Assembly (NCBI GenBank): GCA_008501565.1 | Contig: QQUL01000325.1 | Location: 1 to 6,433 of the forward strand | DNA: 6,433 bases | Direction: 5' to 3' | Origin: Armatimonadota bacterium | GTDB taxonomy: Bacteria > Actinomycetota > Acidimicrobiia > Spongiisociales > UBA5794 | Part shown: in pieces, positions 1 to 5,387 of the stretch | Numbering within the stretch: the stretch's first letter is position 1 | How the letters are laid out: each line of letters opens with the position of its first letter | Notes under the pieces: model-generated | The model's input: the letters and a program-made list of their open reading frames with translations, nothing else | Told to the model about the DNA's origin: nothing | Databases searched by the model: none | Position numbers and translations under genes: made by a program

Positions 1-172
1 GTCGGTACGCTCGCTTGCCGGCCTCCTTCTTGGCCCAGTAGCCGCGTGGGGGGGTGGGCACCCCGCATCGCCTGCAGATCTTGGCAAGCCAGGAGTCTGA
101 GCAGTAGAAGCGCGGCGCGACCTTGCGCATCGGCTCAGACCACACGAGGTCGTAGAGCTCTTGGCGGGTCAT
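1..172 (-). CDS. Short helix-turn-helix-like protein ('LYDLVWSEPM' family), 3' end outside window
   Basis: The reading frame is open from an ATG at 170-172 to the window edge, giving 57 codons without a stop. The N-terminus reads MTRQELYDLVWSEPMRKVAP, followed by a stretch containing SDSWLAKICRRCGVP and then TPPRGYWAKKEAGK. This order (LYxLVWSEPM, then a short helix pair ending in 'LAKxCRxxxVPxPPRGYWAKxxAGK') is familiar from small bacterial proteins of unknown function; the SDSWLAKIC portion resembles the recognition part of a helix-turn-helix, so DNA binding is likely but not shown. I chose 172 because the family usually begins just before 'LY..VWSEPM'. The Shine-Dalgarno signal is poor (a purine-rich aagaag about 5 nt upstream). 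The gene runs the same way as its neighbour at 317-871, 144 bp away. A run of seven G (48-54, plus strand) lies inside it. The C-terminal part, which would decide its function, is missing. Confidence 0.75.
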   Translation of the reverse strand, partial: MTRQELYDLVWSEPMRKVAPRFYCSDSWLAKICRRCGVPTPPRGYWAKKEAGKRAYR

Positions 173-316
173 CGGCGTCTTCTTGGGGTCTCTTGTGGGC
201 ACGGTGACCCCTTTCTTGAAGCAGAAGAATGCGGCGCTTGATCGCGAAGTGATCGAGTTTCCCTTGGCGCGCGCATACTGCATTCCGAGCAGGGGCCAAT
301 CGCGCGCGGGGCTTCG

Positions 317-871
317 TCATCTACTCCGAGTTGGAATAGTTCCGCCCATAAGTTCCTTGAAGGCGAGAGATGCCTTCTCCATCAGAGGATTGTGCTTCGT
401 GTAGACCTTGAAGGGCGATGTCTGGCCAGGAAGCAGCGGGTTGTACTCAATTATGGAGGTGTCGTACGTGATCTGGCGACCGCCGGAATCGTGATAGGTG
501 ACCACAGCTTGGACATTTGTGAGCCTGCGAGTAGAGATGTTCTTAACTGTGCCCTCGGCAGTGACATAGCCGTGCTCCGGCGACCACGACCAGTCAATCA
601 CCTCTAGGAATGGTCCCGTGCCTTGAAGCGAGCGTTCGTTTCCACGTGACTCTGGAGAGATGGAATCCAACCATGATGGAACCGTGGCGAAGTATCCTGC
701 AACGAAGAGAAAAGCCACAACAGCAACGAGTAGCCCGATCACTCCAAAGATGGCCAAGCAGCTAGTACAACCAAATAAACCGGACGAACGAAGCTTCAGA
801 CCACAACCAGGACAAGCATCGGCCTTGCTGCTTACATCAGAGCCACATTCTCTACACTTCTTGAGAACCAC
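317..871 (-). CDS. Zinc-ribbon, single-pass membrane protein with FxLYD-like domain
   Basis: The 184-residue product has three visible parts. Residues 6-23 form a zinc ribbon with paired cysteines C6/C9 and C20/C23 (CREC ... CPGC). Residues about 38-62 are one strongly hydrophobic helix (LAIFGVIGLLVAVVAFLFVA). Residues about 86-160 read like the FxLYD beta-sandwich found in bacterial envelope proteins: a 'vxaeGtVkNis' strand at 103-113, then 'l.nVqavVtYhDsgG' and 'pLlPGqtspFkV'. The expected topology is zinc ribbon in the cytoplasm and FxLYD outside. The function is unknown; such proteins are usually annotated only by domain. The start is GTG (869-871), supported by aggaag 8 nt upstream. An ATG at 876-878 is out of frame. 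The gene lies 64 bp downstream of the SRA-HNH gene on the same strand, so co-transcription is possible. Confidence 0.85.
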   Translation of the reverse strand: MVLKKCRECGSDVSSKADACPGCGLKLRSSGLFGCTSCLAIFGVIGLLVAVVAFLFVAGYFATVPSWLDSISPESRGNERSLQGTGPFLEVIDWSWSPEHGYVTAEGTVKNISTRRLTNVQAVVTYHDSGGRQITYDTSIIEYNPLLPGQTSPFKVYTKHNPLMEKASLAFKELMGGTIPTRSR

Positions 872-879
872 CAGTCATG

Positions 880-885
880 CTTCCT
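880..885 (-). promoter_or_regulatory. Ribosome binding site for the zinc-ribbon protein
   Basis: On the minus strand this reads aggaag, 8 nt before the GTG at 869-871. It decides the non-ATG start, because the nearby ATG at 876-878 is in another frame. Confidence 0.6.
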
Positions 886-935
886 ATCCAGCGCCTTGTC
901 AACACGAGACTTGAGCGTCGCAACCAAGGCGATCG

Positions 936-1622
936 CTACTCAATTCGATCACGCTTCATGAGATTGTGTCGAGCGCACAGTAGCTGCACGTTCTCCGTAA
1001 GGAGCGATGTGCCGCCTTTGGAGTGAGGCAGGATGTGATCGAAGTGCAGCTCGTCGGGTGAGCCACACTTCACGCACTTACCTCGATCTCTCTTCCATAC
1101 ATCCAATTTAACGGCAGGGGGGATGACTCGGCGGTGGCTGAGTTTGATCTCGCCGCCGCCATTTCCTGCCGGGACCTCAGAAGCCTCCAATCGAAATCGA
1201 AATACCTGTCGGCGACCATCATGCTCGATCCACGAATTGGTGAGGGCGAAGTGGCCGTTGAACGACCAGATTCCCTTTCGAATCTTCTCGTAGACCCGGA
1301 CAAGCCGAGGCGCGACTTCACCACGCTGATAACTCTGGGCGAAGCGATGGAACTTGCCATTTTCAGTGAGCGAACCAGCAGGGGTGGCCTCAGGCTGATC
1401 GACAGACTTGGGATCGGGATCGCCGCTTCGTGCGGGAGCATCGTGACCCTCGTAGATGAGGGTGGCTCCATCGTCTTCAAGTCGATCTTGATACTTCGCG
1501 TCGGAACGAACGGACATCAGGATCACGGCGTACGGGCGACCTTCGAACGAGTTCATGCCGCGCTGAAGGCTCGCTCCCTCGCGTGCGCACATCTCTAGGT
1601 AAGACAGGATCTCGTTTTCCAT
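936..1622 (-). CDS. SRA-like/HNH endonuclease, probable modification-dependent restriction enzyme
   Basis: The 228-residue product has an N-terminal SRA/YDG-like module followed by an HNH nuclease. The SRA-like part covers about 18-146, with SLQRGMNSFEGRPYAVILMS at 18-37, 'RLEDDGATLIYEGHD' at 47-61, then 'RLVRVYEKIRKGIWSFNGHF' and 'FRFRLE'. The HNH core covers about 165-228: zinc-type cysteines C183/C186, the catalytic-type HFDH (D195-H196), N211, and C216/H219 in 'QLLCARHN'. SRA domains read flipped modified cytosine, and SRA-HNH fusions of the McrA/TagI type cut modified DNA. A type IV restriction role is therefore inferred from architecture; the actual modification is unknown. The frame is open upstream to 1754, but those 44 residues look like translated intergenic sequence, and family resemblance begins near MENEILSYLEMCAREGASLQ, so I place the start at 1620-1622. 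No strong Shine-Dalgarno precedes it. All key residues look intact. A methyltransferase partner is not expected and none is visible. Confidence 0.88.
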   Translation of the reverse strand: MENEILSYLEMCAREGASLQRGMNSFEGRPYAVILMSVRSDAKYQDRLEDDGATLIYEGHDAPARSGDPDPKSVDQPEATPAGSLTENGKFHRFAQSYQRGEVAPRLVRVYEKIRKGIWSFNGHFALTNSWIEHDGRRQVFRFRLEASEVPAGNGGGEIKLSHRRVIPPAVKLDVWKRDRGKCVKCGSPDELHFDHILPHSKGGTSLLTENVQLLCARHNLMKRDRIE

Positions 1623-1737
1623 CGAAGTTGCATGGCAAGGGTAGCATCTCGTGGTCCCTTGGTGGGAAGCGGACCGATGCCGTGAACCAGTCCGAGGTGC
1701 GCCGAACCAAGGGGTGGCCCAACGATCAATGGGTCGG

Positions 1738-1753
1738 TGGGGAGGCTTCCCCA
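1738..1753. other. Short hairpin in the divergent intergenic region
   Basis: The inverted repeat tgggga/tcccca has a 6-bp stem and a 4-nt loop (ggct). On the plus strand it is followed by AAAA, and on the minus strand a T-run precedes rather than follows it, so it does not have terminator form in either direction. It could be an operator or simply chance. Confidence 0.3.
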
Positions 1754-1872
1754 AAAGGGCTGAGAGGGCGGACTATTCAGTTCATGGTTGTGCGAGGGCA
1801 CCCACGCCTGTCTTTTGGCTGGACAAGAAAGCGCCTCTCCCGCCAGGATGCCCGTCGACAGGGATGACCAAC

Positions 1873-1878
1873 AGGAGG
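1873..1878 (+). promoter_or_regulatory. Ribosome binding site for the beta-helix protein
   Basis: A consensus aggagg lies 10 nt before the ATG at 1889 and supports that start over later in-frame methionines. Confidence 0.7.
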
Positions 1879-1888
1879 GAGACCAGCC

Positions 1889-3646
1889 ATGCGCCTGGTG
1901 CACGTGATCCTCGCGCTCGTGGGGGTGTTCGCCGTGATGGTGGAACACGCAGCCGGTGGGCCGGGATCGGGAGCTGGCTCCCTCGCTGGCCCGACCAAGC
2001 TGATCCTGGTGCCCCGCGACTACCCGACCATCCAGGGAGCGATCGACGCCGCTCCGAACGGCGCGACGATCATGGTGTCGCCGGGCACGTACGTGGAGAA
2101 CATCGACTTCAGGGGGAAGCGAGTCAGGGTCAGAAGCGCTCGTGGACCCGCTGTCACCGTCATCGATGGCAATCAGTCCGGTCCAACGGCCTTCTTCGGT
2201 TCAGGGGAGTTGCCAGGAACTGAGCTTCGTGGCTTCACGATCACGAATGGAAGTTCTGGGGGCATACTGTGCGAATATGGTTCATCGCCAACAATCGCAG
2301 ACAACGTGATCTCTGGAAACACAAACGTATTTGGCGGTGGGATTCACATCAGATATGACTGCGGCCCAACAATTGCACGCAACCAGATCAGCAACAATGT
2401 GTGCACCGAAACAGGCGGCGGTATTCTGGTTGAGCGCAACTCACCAGCGCTGATCCTTGGCAACTACATCAGCGACAACGTGGTTTCAGGGACCCTGACA
2501 CATTTTGGTGGTGGAGGTATTGAAATCGTCGAATGTTCACCGGTTGTAGTTGGCAATACAATCGTGAGCAACGAGGGAAGACACTTTGGTGGTGGCATCT
2601 ACGTCTATTATCAAGCGAATCCAATCATCGCGAACAACATTATCGCTAACAACTCAGCCAGAGAAGGCGGTGGTTTCGCCTGCCGCAGTGGTTCCTATCC
2701 GATTGTCACCAACAATACGATTTACGGCAACACAGCGACGAACACGGGAGGGGGGGCATTTGGTGGAGCGCCAGTGTTTGCGAATACGATCGTGTGGGGT
2801 AACACACCGAATCAACTTGTCAGCGGCCTCTCGGCTACGTTCTGCAATGTGCAGGGGGGATATCCTGGCACGGGAAACAAGAACGAGCCACCAGCCCTGA
2901 TGGACCCGGCGAACCTCGATTTCCACCTGACAAGTGCTTCCCCCTGCATCGACGCCGGCAACAACACCGCGCTTGGCATTCAAGCAGAGGACATCGACGG
3001 CGACGCGCGGATCATCGGCGGAACCGTCGACATCGGTGCGGACGAGTACCTGCCGAAGCCCGTTGTGACAAGTGTCAGCCCTTGGAGGAGCAAGTACGAC
3101 AAGCCTGTGCCGGCGACCATCACCGGCCAGTTTTTCACCCAGGGTGCCGTGACGGAGGTTCGCTTCGGCGGAGTGGCAGCTACGAGCGTCGTAGTCGTGG
3201 ACGACGCAACCATCACGTGCGCCGTACCAGCCGGGACGCCAGGGCACGTAAGCGTAGAGGTGGAGAGCAGCCTTGGGACTGGACTGCTAGAGGATGGCTT
3301 CGCCTACACGCCTACGCTCACAGTAACAGGCGACTTCCAGCCCGGCGGCACCCTGGATCTGGAGTTCCTTTGTAACCCAGGGGACAGCATCTGGGCGATC
3401 TACGGCGGCCTGCCGCAGCAGAACCTCCAGACGCCGCCCTTCAGCGGGACGCTATGCATCCTGCCGTTCCAGTCGATGTTCCTGATCCAGAGTTGGCCAT
3501 TCGACGAGTTCAATCAGACGCTGAACATCCCGAACGACGGGGCGCTGTCGGGCGTCACGGTGCTCATGCAGGGGTTGGTGGGGCCGTCGCTCAGCGGGCA
3601 GAAGGACGCGGCGTGGACGAATTGTGGGGTGGTGGAGATTCAGTAG
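1889..3646 (+). CDS. Secreted parallel beta-helix protein with IPT/TIG domain
   Basis: The 585-residue protein starts with a signal peptide (about 1-23, hydrophobic VILALVGVFAVMV, likely cut after AAG). Residues about 38-110 match the opening of pectate-lyase-like/DUF1565 helices ('DYPTIQGAIDAAPNGATIMVSPGTYVEN' style). Residues about 115-310 contain six or seven right-handed beta-helix coils of about 24-29 residues, each built like 'SPTIADNVISGN...FGGGI', with Asn at the turn (N-V/I/T-I-x-x-N) and a GGG(I/A) strand start. The closing segment 'SPCIDAGN ... DIDGDARIIGGTVDIGADEY' (351-387) is typical of these secreted proteins. An IPT/TIG immunoglobulin-like domain follows at about 390-473 ('PVVTSVSPWRSKYDKPVPATITGQFF'), then a roughly 110-residue C-terminal domain with 'FQPGGTLDLEF' and 'LSGVTVLMQGL'. 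No catalytic residues are evident, so an adhesive, polysaccharide-binding or structural surface role is more likely than a lyase. No LPXTG, PEP-CTERM or other C-terminal anchor is seen. The coil region (about 2230-2840) is richer in A/T-ending codons than both ends. Confidence 0.9.
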   Translation: MRLVHVILALVGVFAVMVEHAAGGPGSGAGSLAGPTKLILVPRDYPTIQGAIDAAPNGATIMVSPGTYVENIDFRGKRVRVRSARGPAVTVIDGNQSGPTAFFGSGELPGTELRGFTITNGSSGGILCEYGSSPTIADNVISGNTNVFGGGIHIRYDCGPTIARNQISNNVCTETGGGILVERNSPALILGNYISDNVVSGTLTHFGGGGIEIVECSPVVVGNTIVSNEGRHFGGGIYVYYQANPIIANNIIANNSAREGGGFACRSGSYPIVTNNTIYGNTATNTGGGAFGGAPVFANTIVWGNTPNQLVSGLSATFCNVQGGYPGTGNKNEPPALMDPANLDFHLTSASPCIDAGNNTALGIQAEDIDGDARIIGGTVDIGADEYLPKPVVTSVSPWRSKYDKPVPATITGQFFTQGAVTEVRFGGVAATSVVVVDDATITCAVPAGTPGHVSVEVESSLGTGLLEDGFAYTPTLTVTGDFQPGGTLDLEFLCNPGDSIWAIYGGLPQQNLQTPPFSGTLCILPFQSMFLIQSWPFDEFNQTLNIPNDGALSGVTVLMQGLVGPSLSGQKDAAWTNCGVVEIQ

Positions 3647-3693
3647 GAAGCTCTACCTTCAAGACACGTGATCAGTCGCACAGCGAGAGGAAT

Positions 3694-3715
3694 CGAGGCC
3701 GTCGAAGGCGAAGGG
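3694..3715 (+). repeat. Intergenic 22-bp direct repeat, copy 1
   Basis: This sequence starts cgaggccgtc and ends aaggcgaaggg, and recurs at 4168-4189 with a single difference (G at 3704, A at 4178). It lies between the beta-helix gene and the lipoprotein gene, 30 nt before the lipoprotein start. The short inverted element gcc-N6-ggc inside it is kept in both copies. The function is unknown. Confidence 0.75.
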
Positions 3716-3731
3716 ATACCATAATCACTAC

Positions 3732-3736
3732 AGGAG
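3732..3736 (+). promoter_or_regulatory. Ribosome binding site deciding the lipoprotein start
   Basis: The aggag directly abuts the first in-frame ATG (3737), which would leave no spacer. It is 9 nt from the second ATG (3746), so translation should start at 3746. Confidence 0.65.
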
Positions 3737-3745
3737 ATGGCAGAC

Positions 3746-4048
3746 ATGAGATCCCACACAATAGTAATGCTAATTTCTGTGGTGCTATTGTCCGCTGGTT
3801 GTGCCGGTCTCATCTCTCCTGAGGTCGCGCGTCTCTCAGTGGTAAGCTACGCACCCCTGCCAGAAGGTGCTCCCGTTTTATTGAGCACGAAGGACATTGA
3901 CCGAGAATACGAAGAGATAGCAGTGATCAGCATTCGCTCATCAGCATGGACCAGTATTGAAGAACTCAATGAGGCGCTCAAGAAAGAAGCCAGGGATATA
4001 GGAGCACATGCTGCGATAAGAATCCAATTCGGTCATGAGGGAATGTGA
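3746..4048 (+). CDS. Small lipoprotein of unknown function
   Basis: The 100-residue product has a lipoprotein signal: MRSHTIVMLISVVLLSAGC, with a short charged start, a hydrophobic core and a lipobox-like SAGC, giving lipidation at C19. The mature part is about 81 residues. It contains 'DREYEEIAVISI' followed by 'IEELNEALKKEARDIGAHAAIRIQFG', a pattern of beta strand, amphipathic helix and beta strand. This resembles small bacterial lipoproteins with a YbjQ/DUF4156-like 'A...lk.eAr.iGAdAvi' segment, but I cannot name a family with confidence. It should sit on a membrane facing the periplasm. The start at 3746 is chosen for its Shine-Dalgarno spacing; starting at 3737 would add three residues. 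The stop codon falls inside the second unit of a 10-bp tandem repeat (4036-4055), so the C-terminus may have been altered by duplication. Confidence 0.75.
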   Translation: MRSHTIVMLISVVLLSAGCAGLISPEVARLSVVSYAPLPEGAPVLLSTKDIDREYEEIAVISIRSSAWTSIEELNEALKKEARDIGAHAAIRIQFGHEGM

Positions 4049-4055
4049 GGGAATC
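4036..4055 (+). repeat. 10-bp tandem duplication at the lipoprotein stop codon
   Basis: The nine bases tgagggaat occur twice with a period of 10 bp (4036-4044 and 4046-4054). The TGA of the second unit is the stop codon of the lipoprotein gene. The octamer gaatccaa also appears on both sides (4020-4027 and 4051-4058). Confidence 0.6.
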
Positions 4056-4089
4056 CAACGGCCATTGCAACTGCTGTTCGGTTTAAGTA

Positions 4090-4114
4090 GGTGCCGACGA
4101 GTGTCGGGCGCACC
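4090..4114. other. Imperfect stem-loop
   Basis: The arms ggtgc + cgac pair with gtcg + gcacc around a gagt tetraloop, giving nine base pairs with a 3-nt bulge (ggc) in the 3' arm. No T-run follows on either strand, so it is not a standard intrinsic terminator. It lies about 40 bp past the lipoprotein stop and could mark an mRNA 3' end. Confidence 0.35.
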
Positions 4115-4167
4115 AGGAAGACAAAGTCACGATGTAGCAGGTCGCAGCTCCGGGGCGATGGGGAAAC

Positions 4168-4189
4168 CGAGGCCGTCAAAGGCGAAGGG
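4168..4189 (+). repeat. Intergenic 22-bp direct repeat, copy 2
   Basis: This matches 21 of 22 bases of the copy at 3694-3715 in the same orientation. It lies 102 bp before the start of the next gene. Upstream flanks of both copies share only loose similarity (a gtcgca about 15-20 bp before each), and the downstream flanks differ. Confidence 0.75.
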
Positions 4190-4280
4190 TTCACCAGTAC
4201 ATACATAGTCTCGAAAGTCCTGTCGTGATGTGTCACACGCCTCTACACGGAATGGTGTCGGAGAGTCCTCTCGGCATGCG

Positions 4281-4285
4281 AGGAG
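4281..4285 (+). promoter_or_regulatory. Ribosome binding site for the small membrane protein
   Basis: The aggag lies 6 nt before a GTG at 4292 and supports that non-ATG start. Confidence 0.6.
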
Positions 4286-4291
4286 AATAGG

Positions 4292-4759
4292 GTGGAGCGG
4301 CGTTATCTAAGCGGGGCTATCGCCCTCTGCGGAATCGGAACTCTTGCCATGTCGATTCTCTGGCCACCGTGGATCAGCGAGGTCCAACTAAGTAGCTATT
4401 CGTCCAGCCAATTCATCGGCCACGGGTTCTTATTTGACCCACCTGAAGCACATACGACACTGGCTGGTGTTTCGGTTTACACGCCTTTCATGGCCCTTGA
4501 ACTGTTGGCAGTTGTCCTATTCTTCTCGGGACTGATCTGGTGTTCCGAGCGGACCGGTGTTCTTGATCACATGGGCGGGGTGATAGTATCTGTTTGTTCT
4601 GTAATCATCCGTGGATTCGCGACGATATACGGAGGGCACTGGAACGAACTAAAGCGTGTAAGGTGGCGATTAGTCATGTTGGTCATAGCCGGTGTAGTCG
4701 CGGCCCTGGCAGGAGTTCAGCTGGCGGGATATGTGATTTCCAAGCTGATAGCTGAATAG
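4292..4759 (+). CDS. Small polytopic membrane protein of unknown function
   Basis: The 155-residue product has a hydrophobic segment near the N-terminus (about 7-25), another at about 66-84 (FMALELLAVVLFFSGLIW) and a third at about 127-149 (LVMLVIAGVVAALAGVQLAGYVI). Residues 94-112 (MGGVIVSVCSVIIRGFATIYGG) are moderately hydrophobic and may be a fourth span or a re-entrant segment. The loop at 26-65 is polar and rich in Ser and aromatics, and a basic stretch (KRVRWR, 121-126) precedes the last helix, suggesting that side is cytoplasmic. I do not recognise the family. The start is GTG, fixed by its Shine-Dalgarno site. The gene follows the lipoprotein on the same strand after 243 bp, which is too far to assume one operon. 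Codon use is less G/C-biased than in the neighbouring histone-like and transposase genes. Confidence 0.7.
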   Translation: MERRYLSGAIALCGIGTLAMSILWPPWISEVQLSSYSSSQFIGHGFLFDPPEAHTTLAGVSVYTPFMALELLAVVLFFSGLIWCSERTGVLDHMGGVIVSVCSVIIRGFATIYGGHWNELKRVRWRLVMLVIAGVVAALAGVQLAGYVISKLIAE

Positions 4760-4877
4760 GTGGTGCAGACGAGCTTCAGGGGCAGCGGGATTCCAAAGAC
4801 GGGGGTGTAATTCTACGCAGCCTGCTTTACATGGATGGCGGGCAGCCAATGGAGACTATTCGCGCATGCTATCAGCC
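4760..4877. other. Convergent intergenic region
   Basis: These 118 bp separate the stop of the plus-strand membrane protein from the stop of the minus-strand histone-like gene. A bidirectional terminator would be expected, but I see no strong hairpin with a T-run. A segment at about 4787-4815 (gattccaaagac followed by gggggtgtaattc) looks like a dispersed-repeat fragment rather than coding sequence. Confidence 0.4.
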
Positions 4878-5387
4878 TTACACCACCACCGTCCACTCGC
4901 TCCCGTCGTAGCGCAGACTCGCCTTCCCGCCGGCGTTGAGCGCGTCCACGAGCGCCTGGAGCTCCTCCACGCTTGCTCCTGGCACAGAGAGCCCTTCCCG
5001 GGACGCGCTCTTCCTGGGCCGCCCAGGACCACGAGGACGCCCCACGCGCTTCTTGGTGACCTTCTTGCGCGTCGCCTTGGTCTTCCGCGCCGCCGCTTTC
5101 ATCTTTGCCTTCAGCTTGCCCTTGCCCGCCTTCACGCGGCCTAGGAGCAACTGAGCGCGGCCCCACATGACCGGGTAGATCTTGAGGCGCGATCTCTTGG
5201 CGGCGGCTGCAGCGTCGGCGTAGATCGCCTTGGGCCGGCGCTTCATGAACTTGACGAGGAAGTCGAACGCAGGGTTCGGCTGCTTCTTCGCCGTCGTCTT
5301 CTTGGCCTTGCGCTTGGTTGTTTTGCGGGTGGCGCGCATCTTGGTCTTCCGCGTCTTGTTCTTGGTGTACGCGTCCGGTGATCCCAT
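4878..5387 (-). CDS. Histone-H1-like, AT-hook DNA-binding protein; 5' end probably replaced by the IS end
   Basis: The 169-residue product is extremely basic. Residues 8-36 are almost all K, R and T (TKNKTRKTK ... KRKAKKTTAKK). Residues about 38-87 form a compact domain with FDFLVKFMKRRPKAIYADAA and 'KIYPVMWGRAQLLLG', a pattern I associate with a small winged-helix-like DNA-binding module in lysine-rich nucleoid proteins. A second basic stretch (89-115) leads to two AT-hook cores, GRPRG at 116-120 and GRPRK at 122-126. The acidic/neutral tail (137-169) contains VEELQALVDALNAGG and ends EWTVVV. The likely role is DNA compaction or global binding to AT-rich minor grooves. Start codons are uncertain. 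The ATG at 5385-5387 lies inside the apparent IS66 terminal repeat, whereas an in-frame ATG at 5337-5339 (M17) has ggaag 6 nt upstream. The K/T/R-rich coding style continues upstream of M17 and stops at the IS boundary, so the native N-terminus was probably longer and is now displaced. Confidence 0.8.
   Translation of the reverse strand: MGSPDAYTKNKTRKTKMRATRKTTKRKAKKTTAKKQPNPAFDFLVKFMKRRPKAIYADAAAAAKRSRLKIYPVMWGRAQLLLGRVKAGKGKLKAKMKAAARKTKATRKKVTKKRVGRPRGPGRPRKSASREGLSVPGASVEELQALVDALNAGGKASLRYDGSEWTVVV
5367..5381 (+). repeat. Candidate IS66 terminal inverted repeat
   Basis: The inward-reading gtacgcgtccggtga resembles IS66-family ends, which usually begin GTAA and often continue with a GC-rich block and a GTGA-like stretch. 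Here the fourth base is C instead of A. The partner end is outside the window, so pairing cannot be checked. Confidence 0.5.

Larger units (their letters stand above)
1623..1888. other. Divergent intergenic region
   Basis: This 266-bp gap separates the minus-strand endonuclease from the plus-strand beta-helix gene, so it must hold promoters for both directions. I see no convincing -35/-10 pair or sigma-54 site. Reading frames that cross it in several directions are low-complexity continuations of neighbouring sequence and show no protein-like pattern. The only clear structure is a short hairpin at 1738-1753. Confidence 0.5.
4049..4291. other. Intergenic region with hairpin and repeat
   Basis: These 243 bp lie between the lipoprotein and the membrane-protein gene. 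They hold an imperfect hairpin (4090-4114) and the second copy of the 22-bp repeat (4168-4189). A minus-strand open frame at 4033-4236 has no protein-like pattern and no Shine-Dalgarno, and I do not call it a gene. No promoter is convincing. Confidence 0.5.

Noticed and set aside
135..320. Minus-strand open frame of 61 codons starting with an ATGA overlap at the stop of the zinc-ribbon gene
   Set aside because: The overlap looks operon-like, but the product has no recognisable pattern and overlaps in another frame the well-supported VWSEPM gene start at 172.
897..902. Perfect minus-strand TTGACA before the zinc-ribbon gene
   Set aside because: No TATAAT-like hexamer lies 16-18 bp downstream (the 17-bp position reads catgac), and the site is only about 25 bp from the start codon.
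1134..1598. Plus-strand open frame of 154 codons
   Set aside because: It lies fully antisense to the SRA-HNH gene, whose domains and residues are clear. No Shine-Dalgarno and no recognisable domain.
1623..1754. N-terminal extension of the endonuclease frame by 44 residues
   Set aside because: The extension is compositionally odd (many P, R, H, W, T) and unlike the family's usual start. The ATG at 1622 precedes the family-like sequence.
1651..2223. Plus-strand open frame of 190 codons overlapping the beta-helix start
   Set aside because: It is rich in R, G and P, as expected for an out-of-frame reading of GC-rich sequence, and its second half lies over the real gene.
4033..4236. Minus-strand open frame of 67 codons in the intergenic region
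   Set aside because: No family-like pattern and no ribosome binding site, and it runs over the repeat and hairpin.
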